Positions 8,242-16,242 of a stretch of DNA of 64,000 bases are shown in pieces. The position numbers and the translations under genes are program-made. Within the stretch, counting starts at the first letter, position 1. Each line of letters opens with the position of its first letter. The notes under the pieces are model-generated. The model worked only from the letters and a program-made list of their open reading frames with translations. It had not been told where the DNA came from and did not search any database. The stretch spans positions 1-64,000 of the forward strand of contig JBKQIF010000185.1 in NCBI GenBank assembly GCA_052148435.1, written 5' to 3'. This stretch comes from JBEKYD01 sp052148435. Its GTDB lineage: Bacteria > Acidobacteriota > Terriglobia > Bryobacterales > Bryobacteraceae.

Positions 8242-8255
8242 CCCAAACATTTGGG
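8242..8255. promoter_or_regulatory. Inverted repeat CCCAAA-CA-TTTGGG, possible activator site
   Basis: A perfect 6-2-6 inverted repeat centred about 95 bases upstream of the expected start of the TonB/MPN transcript. This is the usual distance for an enhancer bound by a sigma-54 activator. Its role is inferred from position only. Confidence 0.4.
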
Positions 8256-8280
8256 CCGCAGGCTTTGGGGGCACTTCAGT

Positions 8281-9315
8281 TTAGTGGGGAAGGCCAAACT
8301 TGTCAGACAGGCGCCTCAAAAGTGAAGGGTTTCTTCTAGAATCACCGTATGGCGCCAGCCTTGGAATAAAGTGGTCCTCATGGGCGGCGAACATGCTAGA
8401 CTGATCGGGCAGATCCGCCCCCTCCCGTTTCAGAGGAGCATGGTGTTTCTCGACTGGAATCATTGATACCGCATCTGAAGAAGCGGAAAGCGTCTGGTCC
8501 AGCGTCTCGATCAGGCCCAAATTGGTTGCAGCCTCTCGAACATAATTCAGACCAACCAGAGGCGATTCGTCTCCGTAGGCCATGAGAAGCGCGCTATCGC
8601 TGATGGAGTTAATCAAACGCGGGATTCCCTGCGACCACTGAACGATGCCGGCCACCGCATCCGGATTGAATGGCGGGGCGTCTTTTCCACCCGCCTTGGC
8701 CCACCGGAAGCGAATGTATTGTTGAATTTCCAAAGGAGCTAGGGGGTCAATGTACAGGCGCAGGGCGATCCGCTGTTTGAATTGCCGCAAATCCCGCCTG
8801 TTCAGGAGACCGTCCAACTCCGATTGGCCCAGGAGCAGGATCTGGAGAGACTTTTCGGATGCGGTCTCGTAGTTCCCCAGCAAGCGGATTTCTTCGAGGA
8901 CATCAAGGCTTAACTTGTGGGCTTCGTCAATGACCAAGACGGCAAATCGGTTCTGATGATGCGTGCGCGCCAGAAACTCTTGTAACTTCCAGAGCCGTTG
9001 CGCCTTGCTGGCGGGCAGATCGGGAATATCAAAATCCAACAGCACGCTTTCCAAGAACTCGGAAGCGGTGAGGGTGGGATTCAGAATGATGCTGGACTCG
9101 ACACGCTCGGCAGGTAAACGGCTCAAAACACTGTTGATCAGGGTGGTTTTCCCAGTGCCGGCGTCTCCCGTCAAAACCACGAACCCCTTTCTTTCCAAAA
9201 CCGCATAGGTCAATCCGGCAAGCGCCTCGCGGTGCTTGGGAGGCAGGAAAAGGAACGCCGGGTCGGGCGTCAGATTGAAGGGGAGCTTCTGTAAGCTGAA
9301 GAAATCTTTATACAT
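8281..9315 (-). CDS. AAA ATPase, GspA/ExeA type (XrtA-locus ATPase-like)
   Basis: Protein of 344 residues starting MYKDFFSLQKLPFNLTPDP, the typical N-terminus of this family; the open frame upstream of 9315 is not protein-like. Walker A is GDAGTGKTT (50-58) and Walker B AVLVIDEAH (125-133). The family includes the general-secretion ATPase GspA/ExeA and the ATPase found in exosortase-linked exopolysaccharide loci. The C-terminus here is short and has no peptidoglycan-binding domain, which favours the latter type. It probably supports EPS assembly or export from the cytoplasmic side. A good -24/-12 site lies upstream. Confidence 0.85.
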   Translation of the reverse strand: MYKDFFSLQKLPFNLTPDPAFLFLPPKHREALAGLTYAVLERKGFVVLTGDAGTGKTTLINSVLSRLPAERVESSIILNPTLTASEFLESVLLDFDIPDLPASKAQRLWKLQEFLARTHHQNRFAVLVIDEAHKLSLDVLEEIRLLGNYETASEKSLQILLLGQSELDGLLNRRDLRQFKQRIALRLYIDPLAPLEIQQYIRFRWAKAGGKDAPPFNPDAVAGIVQWSQGIPRLINSISDSALLMAYGDESPLVGLNYVREAATNLGLIETLDQTLSASSDAVSMIPVEKHHAPLKREGADLPDQSSMFAAHEDHFIPRLAPYGDSRRNPSLLRRLSDKFGLPH

Positions 9316-9384
9316 TGTGCCGAACCAGCGGTGCGCCGGATCAATACAAGCATAGCAAGACCGGCTACTAGACACAGATCGCAT

Positions 9385-9400
9385 AGCACGCGTACTGCCA
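9385..9400 (-). promoter_or_regulatory. Putative sigma-54 promoter of the AAA ATPase gene
   Basis: The minus strand reads TGGCAGTACGCGTGCT: TGGCA at -24 and TGCT at -12, with exact GG-N10-GC spacing. The expected start is near 9374, some 58 bases before the ATG at 9315. Confidence 0.5.
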
Positions 9401-9906
9401 CCGTGTGGGCGCTTCTTAAGGTTAAGAGTTCGGCATGCAGCATATGAATCACTCTCCAGAAGGGCCGCTGGGCAACGATAGCCCATCCCGGCCAGACACG
9501 AGCCAAAATGGGACCAGCAAAGTTTCATGACGCAACACCGATCCAGGGGCCTTAGCGGCGAAAAAAGGGGAAGCATTTTCAATACGCGCGCCGGCGGCGG
9601 CCACCGGAGTTCTGCCGCAGGGCGCGATGATGGCGAGCCCGTCATCGAAGCCAAGCGGCATTAACACCGTGCTATACGAAGGCGCCCACTGGCCAGAAAC
9701 TTGAATCGCGTGCGTGCCACCACCTCCGTGTCGAAGCCCCCTTCGCCAGCCCCGGGTTGCTGCTCCCCGGACCATTAATGGTTGGACACGCCAGAGTCTG
9801 GTGCTGATAGTACTTTCAATTGGTTTCGGTACGCTCGAAGTACGACTAGCCCTTTCGATGCCGGCCATCTAACGGCACACTATCGGACAGACCAAGAGGC
9901 CGATAT
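9401..9906. other. Divergent intergenic region
   Basis: About 500 bases separate the ATPase gene from the signalling operon on the other strand. Open frames here (for example minus strand 9449-9868) are low-complexity and lack starts with ribosome sites. The operon promoter should lie here but no strong -35/-10 pair was found. Confidence 0.4.
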
Positions 9907-11451
9907 ATGCCTGGAACACCCATTCTCGTAGTAGACGATGCACCGATAAATTTGAAGCTGATCCGGCTTCTGTTGACACACGAAGGCTATGAAGTCCGTA
10001 CCGCGGAATGCGCGGAAGATGCCCTGCGGATGCTTTCCAATTATCGGCCGGAGCTAATACTGGCCGATATCCAATTGCCGGGCATGAACGGCCTGGACAT
10101 GACCAGGAGGGTCAAAGAGGACCCCCGGACAGCCGCAATTAGGGTAGTGGCGTTGACCGCTTGCGCCATGAAGGAAGACCGGGAAAGCGCCCTCCGTGCT
10201 GGCTGCGAAGACTACATCAGCAAACCGATCGATACCTCCACCCTGTCTTCTAAGGTGCGTGACCTGCTCGCGCGGCCTCCCGCTGCGCACTTCGCACCGG
10301 TCAACGCTGAGCTGAATAACATGGATGCCCTGGACTTCTCCGGTCCGGAGATCGAAGGCTTACGGCGCCGCTTTTTGAATGATGGGACCGAGCGCAGCCG
10401 GCAGTTGCTCGACAGCCTGAATACCGCGTTCGATTCGGCCGGAGCCGCCAGCCAGTTGCATAAGTGGACTGGCAGTGCGGCCCTGCTCGGCTACCACGAA
10501 ATTACCAGATTGTCGCGCAAGGGTGAAGACTTGCTTCGCGAAGATCAGGTGACAATCACCCGCCTCCGGGACATCTTCACCGATCTGTTTCTCGCGTTCG
10601 CCGAACTACGCGACAGCACTGTCCTGCCTCTGCCGGAATTCGTCGTCCAGGCGATCACCGGGAAACGCATTGCCTTGATTGAATTTACGGCGGAACGCGC
10701 CGATGCCATGTGCGCGATGCTGGAACGCGTGAAAGCGCGCCCGTTATTATTCGGTGCGGCCGATTCCCCCGACTCCGAAGCCATTGGGAACTGCGACCTG
10801 GCAGTATTTCACGTGCGGCCTGAAACCCTAAAGAGTTCCTGGCTGCAACCCGGCGCGCCCGTCCCGGCCGTGAGGAAACTCGTATTCACGGGCGACCAGC
10901 ACGATCTGATGGCTCTTGCTTCGGCTGTCCGGTCGCGCGCCGTGGACTTCGTCGTGGATCGAGAAGATCCTGAGGGAGTCTTGATGCGCCTCGCCTTCGC
11001 CATCTCGCGCAGCCTCGCCGCTGTTTCCGAACCACACCCCGCGGCCGCCCCTGTTGCTGCCGGTTCGCCGGCTCAGCCTCGGACGGCCGTCACCCGTCCC
11101 AGCGTGGTACTGGCGGATGACGATGGCATCGTTTTGGCGCTGGTAAAATCAACGCTGCAGAATTATGGCATGTCCTGCCGGTCCGTTGACAACGGGCGTG
11201 ACGCCCTTAGGCTCATCCGGAGCGAGCAGCCGCATGTGGCCGTCCTGGATGTCAATATGCCGGGAATGGATGGCTACGAGGTGCTCGCCGCCGTTCGTGC
11301 GGAGAAACTTCCAACACGGTTGATCTTGCTCACTTCTCTCCAGCAGGAGAAGGACATTTTGCGCGCCTTCAATCTGGGAGCGGACGATTACCTAACCAAG
11401 CCATTCAATCCTTTTGAGCTCGTGGCGCGTTTGAAAAGGCTGGTGCAGTGA
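9907..11451 (+). CDS. Multidomain response regulator: REC - Hpt - pseudo-REC - REC
   Basis: Protein of 514 residues. The first receiver (1-122) has phospho-acceptor Asp54 (ILADIQLPGMNG) and conserved Lys107 (ISKP). A histidine phosphotransfer domain (about 145-235) carries His185 in LHKWTGSAALLG. A third segment (about 253-372) has receiver-like spacing but no acceptor Asp (CDLAVFHVRPE), so it is probably a pseudo-receiver. A second true receiver (398-514) has Asp448 (AVLDVNMPGMDG) and DDYLTKPF. There is no DNA-binding or enzymatic output, so it likely relays phosphate or signals through partners. Its stop overlaps the start of the HEAT-repeat gene (TGATG), so the three genes to 13338 form an operon. 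Confidence 0.85.
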   Translation: MPGTPILVVDDAPINLKLIRLLLTHEGYEVRTAECAEDALRMLSNYRPELILADIQLPGMNGLDMTRRVKEDPRTAAIRVVALTACAMKEDRESALRAGCEDYISKPIDTSTLSSKVRDLLARPPAAHFAPVNAELNNMDALDFSGPEIEGLRRRFLNDGTERSRQLLDSLNTAFDSAGAASQLHKWTGSAALLGYHEITRLSRKGEDLLREDQVTITRLRDIFTDLFLAFAELRDSTVLPLPEFVVQAITGKRIALIEFTAERADAMCAMLERVKARPLLFGAADSPDSEAIGNCDLAVFHVRPETLKSSWLQPGAPVPAVRKLVFTGDQHDLMALASAVRSRAVDFVVDREDPEGVLMRLAFAISRSLAAVSEPHPAAAPVAAGSPAQPRTAVTRPSVVLADDDGIVLALVKSTLQNYGMSCRSVDNGRDALRLIRSEQPHVAVLDVNMPGMDGYEVLAAVRAEKLPTRLILLTSLQQEKDILRAFNLGADDYLTKPFNPFELVARLKRLVQ

Positions 11452-12449
11452 TGATCCGGGCTTTCTCAGGAACGATCCAGACTGTGGAAGGTGCGGGGCT
11501 TGGCGGGCTCGTGCTGCTACTGGCTGTTGCCGTGCTCTTCCTGGCACTTGCTGCCGTGCTGTCCCGGTCCGCCCGCGGCACGCGGCAGGCCGCCGGGCCG
11601 CAGATCCAGCCGCAAATCGTCGAGGCGCTTTCCGTTTACCTGGGAGGCAATCGCGACTCGGCTCGTCTGCGCGCGATGGCGACAGCGCATCCGGATGAAG
11701 TGCAGGAAACGATTCTTCGATATCAGACCATTGTGGCTGGCCAGCGCGAGGAACTCTGCGAACTGACCATCGTTTTGGGCTATGTTCAGCGCTGGTGCCG
11801 ACAGACGCGTTTCGCCGGGATAGTAGAGCGCCGGAAAGCATTTTCGTGCCTCTCCGCGGTCGCCCACTATGAGGGGGTTCGCCGCCTCGCCGGCGACATC
11901 CCGGCGAATGCGTTTCGCGATCCGGACGAGCAGATTCGACTGGAAGCAGCCCGCATCCTGCTGTCCACCAACGAACCGGCTGAGATTGGCCGCGTGTTTG
12001 AAGGTATCCTGTCGGATACTCCCGGCGTCCGCCTGGTCATCGGCAGGGAACTTGGCCGCTATGCGACTCAGTTGTGCCAGACCGCAGTCCCCCGCGCCCT
12101 GCGGTCCCAAAGCCCGCTAGAAGTGCTGAGGCTGCTGGTTTCCTGGGAACGCGCCCTGCCGCTGCCGGACGTCAGCCCGCTCGTGGAACACCCGGATCCG
12201 GCGGTCCGTGTGGAAGTCATGCGGCTTCTGCGATTGCTGCCTGCGACATCCGAAAACCACGCTGCTATTCTCTCCGGCCTCACCGACGCAGACTGCGACG
12301 TCAAGGCTGCTGCTGCCGCCACCGCGGGCTGGTTGAGACTTCCAAATCGGGATCCGCTGGTGTCCCACGCGCCTGGCGCCAGTCGCGAAACGTCTGGACC
12401 CTCGGCCATAACCTTCGCAAACTGGAGAATGCTTGATGCCGAAGATTGA
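11448..12449 (+). CDS. Membrane-anchored HEAT-repeat-like protein
   Basis: Protein of 333 residues with one N-terminal transmembrane helix (about 19-42; GGLVLLLAVAVLFLALAAVL), then an all-helical cytoplasmic part with HEAT-like units (RDPDEQIRLEAARILL; EHPDPAVRVEVMRLLRLLP; LTDADCDVKAAAAATAGWL). Such domains act as protein-binding scaffolds. The start may be the GTG at 11448 or the ATG at 11451; both overlap the stop of the receiver gene. Position in the operon suggests it is a membrane scaffold for the receiver protein and the PilZ-DnaJ protein. No enzymatic motif is visible. Confidence 0.75.
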   Translation: MMIRAFSGTIQTVEGAGLGGLVLLLAVAVLFLALAAVLSRSARGTRQAAGPQIQPQIVEALSVYLGGNRDSARLRAMATAHPDEVQETILRYQTIVAGQREELCELTIVLGYVQRWCRQTRFAGIVERRKAFSCLSAVAHYEGVRRLAGDIPANAFRDPDEQIRLEAARILLSTNEPAEIGRVFEGILSDTPGVRLVIGRELGRYATQLCQTAVPRALRSQSPLEVLRLLVSWERALPLPDVSPLVEHPDPAVRVEVMRLLRLLPATSENHAAILSGLTDADCDVKAAAAATAGWLRLPNRDPLVSHAPGASRETSGPSAITFANWRMLDAED

Positions 12450-13338
12450 TCGCCAACACCACCGGGTTTCTGTCGATTACGAGGTCGTTTTTTACTGGGA
12501 AGATGCCGCCAGTCAAGTCCAGACCGCGCGGGCGCAGGCGCGCGATGGTTCAGCCTCCGGCATGCGCGTCGAAAGCAACGTTGCCATAGAGCGCGGAACT
12601 CAGGTTTGCATTGACGTTCCGCGCTGCGGTTACGCCATCGAGGCCGTCGTTCGTTACTGTGTGCCAGACGGTGCGGCCTTTCGGATCGGGGTGCAGTTCT
12701 CCAGCAACTCGTGTCACGCCGCGCATGCAGTAAGCGCGGAAATCAACTACTACGAGGTCCTGCAACTCAGTCCAAGAGCCGACCTGGAAACCATTCATCG
12801 GGTATATCGGATCATGGCCGCGCGGTTTCATCCCGATAATCCCGACAGCGGAGATCAGGAACGCTTCCTGTTGTTGTCGGAAGCGTACCGGGTCCTCAGC
12901 GATCCCGCGCGGCGCGCGCACTACGACATGCAGAACGGTACCGAACGCCCCCGCCCTTTGGCTCTGTTTCAGGCCAGAGCTTTTGTCGACGAAAAAGAAG
13001 GCGAGGCGAACCGCCGCCTGGGCGTCCTCTGCCTCCTGTATGCGCAGCGCCGACGGAATCCCGACCATCCGACGATCACGCTTATGGAACTCGAAGAGGT
13101 CATGTCGATTCCCCGAGAGTACCTGGAATTCACGTTGTGGTATCTAAAGCAGAAGAAATATCTCGAGATGAATCAGGGCGCCGATTTCTCTTTGACCGCC
13201 GCAGGGGTAGATTTCGTTGAGGAGCATACGCCGGCACAAGACATCCTGCGCCGCCTACTCTCAGGTAGCACATCGATACCGGCGCAAGAAGCAAACCCGA
13301 CACAATCGGCTCCATTCGCGTCCTCCCATGTACAGTAA
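12436..13338 (+). CDS. PilZ - DnaJ (J-domain) fusion protein with winged-helix-like C-terminus
   Basis: Protein of 300 residues; the ATG at 12436 has GGAG 8 bases upstream and overlaps the preceding gene by 14 bases. Residues 1-97 look like a PilZ domain (basic N-terminus DRQHHRVSV and DGSASGM, the 'D/NxSxxG' motif), the usual c-di-GMP receptor fold. A J-domain follows (about 104-162) with the HPD triad in AARFHPDNPDS, which stimulates Hsp70 ATPase. The last 110 residues resemble a winged helix (ITLMELEEVMSIPREYLEFTL... YLEMNQGADFSLTAAGVDFV). A c-di-GMP sensor directly fused to an Hsp70 co-chaperone suggests second-messenger control of chaperone action, perhaps on motility or EPS machinery. 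Confidence 0.8.
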   Translation: MPKIDRQHHRVSVDYEVVFYWEDAASQVQTARAQARDGSASGMRVESNVAIERGTQVCIDVPRCGYAIEAVVRYCVPDGAAFRIGVQFSSNSCHAAHAVSAEINYYEVLQLSPRADLETIHRVYRIMAARFHPDNPDSGDQERFLLLSEAYRVLSDPARRAHYDMQNGTERPRPLALFQARAFVDEKEGEANRRLGVLCLLYAQRRRNPDHPTITLMELEEVMSIPREYLEFTLWYLKQKKYLEMNQGADFSLTAAGVDFVEEHTPAQDILRRLLSGSTSIPAQEANPTQSAPFASSHVQ

Positions 13339-14048
13339 TCTGCTGGGCGGGTCATTTTCCGATCGGACCTGTGTCTCGCGCCCAATTGGCCCCCGCGACG
13401 AAACCCGCTCCCAGGCGGTCGCGGCTCCTTAACTTGCTGAATCTACAGGGCTGCGCTGGCAGCAAGTCGTGCTTTGGGACTTGTGCAGCAGGTGGTCAGA
13501 TTTAGCTTGGGGGGAGAGATGACGCGTCAAATCGTCGATGGCGGCGAAAAATAGGCCACTTTGGCGGGCGAAACGGGCCGGCGGTGCGGTTACGTTATGA
13601 GGGTCTTGACCCCTCCAGAGGCCTCTTGCCGGGCTTGTTTTTCCGTAGCCGGTTTGTGACAGTTTCGCAACCGGTGGGCCGGACGACGGCTCACGTTCGG
13701 GGTCGGCCTCGCAACCGTTCTCATGATTCCCGAAGTGCGGCATTGGAGTCAAAGAAAATATCTCGGGAAATTTCAGAGGCTCCCTTGGCCCCCGCTCAAC
13801 TGCGACTCGGCATTGGCGGTGTGGCTCGCACCGGCCCCGCCAAAATGCCCCCTTCGCTCACCGCCATTAGCAGTTCAGACCTCCCCGAAGCCGAATTCCA
13901 ACCAATCTCAGCGCGCCAATCCAATCTGCCCAACGTTTACCAACGCCGCGTTTGTCTCACAAATTGGGAGCAAGTCCAAATCCTCCTCACATTACCGGAT
14001 CATCCCCAAGGGATGCTTAAGTCCAAAATCTCTAAAGTATTGAAAATG
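13339..14048. other. Long intergenic region upstream of the EPS operon
   Basis: About 700 bases without a credible gene. Open frames (for example 13584-14081) translate to Arg/Pro/Ser-rich sequence without family character. Part of the stretch around 13540-13660 has the look of eroded insertion-sequence DNA, but no ends or transposase frame could be defined. The inverted repeat TCCC-CAA-GGGA is at 14003-14013. Confidence 0.35.
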
Positions 14049-14062
14049 TGGGATATGTCCCA
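14049..14062. promoter_or_regulatory. Inverted repeat TGGGA-TATG-TCCCA upstream of the sigma-54 promoter
   Basis: A 5-4-5 inverted repeat that ends 11 bases before the -24 box at 14073. It could bind a regulator, but it is closer than a typical enhancer site. Confidence 0.3.
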
Positions 14063-14072
14063 AAGCCATTTC

Positions 14073-14088
14073 TGGCACTAGAACTGCG
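14073..14088 (+). promoter_or_regulatory. Putative sigma-54 (-24/-12) promoter of the EPS operon
   Basis: TGGCACTAGAACTGCG: a perfect TGGCAC -24 element and CTGC at -12, with GG (14074-14075) and GC (14086-14087) separated by 10 bases. Transcription would start near 14099, giving a 106-base leader before the NusG-like gene. This is the best of the four such sites. Confidence 0.6.
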
Positions 14089-14149
14089 TTTATCAGCACA
14101 AATTGGATCTGTTGGGGGTCCAGGGGAAACAGGCCTCTGGGACTGATAT

Positions 14150-14162
14150 GGCGGTAGCTTGC
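14150..14162 (+). promoter_or_regulatory. ops-like element GGCGGTAGCTTGC in the EPS leader
   Basis: The sequence matches the operon polarity suppressor consensus GGCGGTAGCNTG, at which RNA polymerase pauses and RfaH is recruited. It lies about 52 bases after the expected start and 43 bases before the ATG of a NusG/RfaH-type gene. It also forms a small inverted repeat with the following bases (GGCG...CGCC, 14150-14165), as the ops hairpin in the non-template strand does. Confidence 0.55.
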
Positions 14163-14204
14163 GCCAGCGTTATCCCGCCTCACTTATTTGTGTCGAACCC
14201 CATC

Positions 14205-14777
14205 ATGGATAGTCTCGAACGATGGTTTGCTCTTCGAGTAAAGTCGCGCTGCGAGAAGGGAGTCGCCAACATTGCACGGAATAAAGGGTTTGAAGCATTC
14301 CTGCCGCTCTACCAGAGCCACCGCCGCTGGTCAGACCGCCTGAAAAGGATAGAACTCCCGTTGCTTCCGGGTTACATCTTCTGTCGATTAAATCCACAGC
14401 AACGCCTGCCGCTGTTGACGATCCCTGGATCTCTGGATTTTGTGAGCTTCGGTAAGACCCCGGCCCCAGTTGAGGATGCCGAGATTGCCGCCATTCAAAT
14501 GGTTATCCGATCAGGGCTTTCAACGGAGCCGTGGCGGTTCCTCGACGGTGGTCGGCGGGTACGCCTTGAAGGCGGCCCTTTGACGGGACTGGAAGGAATT
14601 TTGGTCGAAACCGCCAAGCCACAACGTGTTGTCGTTTCCGTAACCCTTGTGGAGCGATCGGTCGCGGTGGCCATCGAGCGTCACTGGGCAAGATTTGTGG
14701 ACATTCCCAGTCGGCCTGTGGAGATCGCAGTGACGCCCTCCCTGAACTTCTACGTAGCCGGTTCGTTGAAAAAATAG
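14205..14777 (+). CDS. NusG-paralogue transcription antiterminator (RfaH/UpxY/LoaP type)
   Basis: Protein of 190 residues. The ATG at 14205 starts MDSLERWFALRVKSRCEKGV, the typical beginning of a NusG N-terminal domain; the longer open frame to 14103 is not protein-like. The NGN domain (1-105) includes FEAFLPLYQSHRRWSDR and LPLLPGYIFCRL. The C-terminal KOW part (about 120-165) contains RRVRLEGGPLTGLEGILVE. Specialised NusG paralogues at the head of EPS and capsule operons bind RNA polymerase and let it read through long operons. Position, size and the ops-like sequence in its own leader support that role here. It is the first gene of the EPS operon. Confidence 0.9.
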   Translation: MDSLERWFALRVKSRCEKGVANIARNKGFEAFLPLYQSHRRWSDRLKRIELPLLPGYIFCRLNPQQRLPLLTIPGSLDFVSFGKTPAPVEDAEIAAIQMVIRSGLSTEPWRFLDGGRRVRLEGGPLTGLEGILVETAKPQRVVVSVTLVERSVAVAIERHWARFVDIPSRPVEIAVTPSLNFYVAGSLKK

Positions 14778-14889
14778 CAGTTGTTTTGCCTTATCGCAAA
14801 TCTTGGTGTTCGGTTCCCGCCGTCTTGACGAAGTTGAAGAAGCGCAAAATTCAAAGGTTCCGAAAGGGAAAGGGAAAGAGAGCGAGCTT

Positions 14890-16047
14890 ATGCTCAACAA
14901 AATGCTAGGCCTCAAGGAGAAGCCCGAAAGGGATGCCCAGCCTTCCATCCTGCGCCAAGAATCCACCGGCCTCGGAATGCTCCCCCAGGCGCTCTTTCTG
15001 AAACTCTTGTGCCTGGAACGAAAGCGCACCGAGCGCTCGGGGCGACGTTTTGTGCTGATGCTTCTCGATTCTGGCAACCTAATGAAGACCGCGAAAGCAC
15101 CAGTCATGGCAAATCTCCTGTCGGCAATTACGAAATCGACCAGGGACACAGACCTGAAGGGCTGGTACAAGGAGGGGTCAGTCATCGGCGTGATTTTCAC
15201 CGAAATCGGTGGCTCCGAAGACAAGTCCATCGTACGCGAGCTTTCGACCAAACTCACAGACTCGCTGTATGCCGCCCTCCGGATTCAGGAAATTAACGAG
15301 ATCAGGCTATCGTTCCACATTTTTCCGGAAGATTGGGACGATGAAGGCCCGGGTGGTCCTGTCACATCGACGCTCCAAATGGAGTTGGCGCGCGAAATCA
15401 ATCGGAAGAAGGTTTCGCTTAGCGCGAAGCGCCTGATGGATATTGCAGGTAGCATAGCGGGGCTGCTCTTATGCCTGCCCGTGTTCGTGATTATAGCGCT
15501 TGCGATTAAGTTGACGTCCAGAGGGCCCGTCCTGTTCCGCCAGGTGAGGCTGGGACAATATGGGAAGAGGTTCACGTTTCTGAAATTCCGCTCGATGTAC
15601 GTCAATAACGACCACAGAATTCATGAAGAATATGTGACCCGCTTCATCGTGGGAGCATCTGGTACCGAGCAGACCGCCGGGAACCAGAAAGTATATAAAC
15701 TGACGGCTGATCCGAGGATCACGCCGATCGGACGATTTCTCCGAAACACGAGCCTGGATGAACTGCCGCAATTTCTGAATGTCCTGTGGGGGGACATGTC
15801 GCTGGTGGGGCCTCGGCCGCCCGTCATTTACGAATTCGCACGTTACGACCTGTGGCACAAGCAGCGCCTGCTGGCAGTGAGACCCGGAATCACAGGTTTA
15901 TGGCAAGTGGACGGTCGCAGCAGAGTTAAGTTCGACGAGATGGTTCGCTTGGATATCCGATATGCCAGATCCTGGTCGCTCTGGCTGGATATTAAAATAC
16001 TGTTACAGACGCCGCGCGCAGTTATTTCGGGCGCCGGCGCCTGCTAA
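14890..16047 (+). CDS. Polyprenyl-phosphate sugar-phosphate transferase with N-terminal degenerate GGDEF-like domain
   Basis: The ATG at 14890 gives 385 residues; TTG or GTG at 14803/14806 could add 28-29 more. Residues about 30-155 have the strand/helix pattern of a GGDEF domain (RRFVLMLLDSGNL, then STRDTDLKGWYKEGSVIGVIF), but the signature GGDEF is replaced by KEGSV, so cyclase activity is not expected. Residues 181-385 form a bacterial sugar transferase: KRLMDIAGS, one membrane segment, LFRQVRLGQYGKRFTFLKFRSM, DELPQFLNVLWGDMSLVGPRPP, RPGITGLWQVDGRS. This enzyme loads the first sugar phosphate onto undecaprenyl phosphate and so starts repeat-unit synthesis at the inner membrane. Confidence 0.9.
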   Translation: MLNKMLGLKEKPERDAQPSILRQESTGLGMLPQALFLKLLCLERKRTERSGRRFVLMLLDSGNLMKTAKAPVMANLLSAITKSTRDTDLKGWYKEGSVIGVIFTEIGGSEDKSIVRELSTKLTDSLYAALRIQEINEIRLSFHIFPEDWDDEGPGGPVTSTLQMELAREINRKKVSLSAKRLMDIAGSIAGLLLCLPVFVIIALAIKLTSRGPVLFRQVRLGQYGKRFTFLKFRSMYVNNDHRIHEEYVTRFIVGASGTEQTAGNQKVYKLTADPRITPIGRFLRNTSLDELPQFLNVLWGDMSLVGPRPPVIYEFARYDLWHKQRLLAVRPGITGLWQVDGRSRVKFDEMVRLDIRYARSWSLWLDIKILLQTPRAVISGAGAC

Positions 16048-16242
16048 ACAGCCGATCGCTCAGCGCAGCACGCGCTTCGGCCGCGGGTTCCTCGCCCCGT
16101 CGTCTGGACCGTCTCCTATGGGCCTGCCGATCCGAAAAGGGGCGTACACGGGCTCCGATTTCAGGAAGTCGCAGGGTGCAGACCCATCCTGAATCCTATT
16201 TCCATAAGACTTCTCCAGCAGGCAGCTTTACCAAGGGAAACG

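Noticed and set aside
9449..9868. Minus-strand open frame of 139 codons upstream of the ATPase gene
   Set aside because: Arg/Gly/Pro-rich, no ribosome site, and it overlaps the putative ATPase promoter region.
9863..9880. GG-N10-GC match before the receiver gene at 9907
   Set aside because: Only GG, the following C and GCA fit; the -12 TT is missing. GG-N10-GC alone is common in GC-rich DNA.
13584..14081. Open frame of 165 codons upstream of the NusG-like gene
   Set aside because: Composition is unlike protein, no ribosome site is visible, and the sigma-54 promoter lies at its end.
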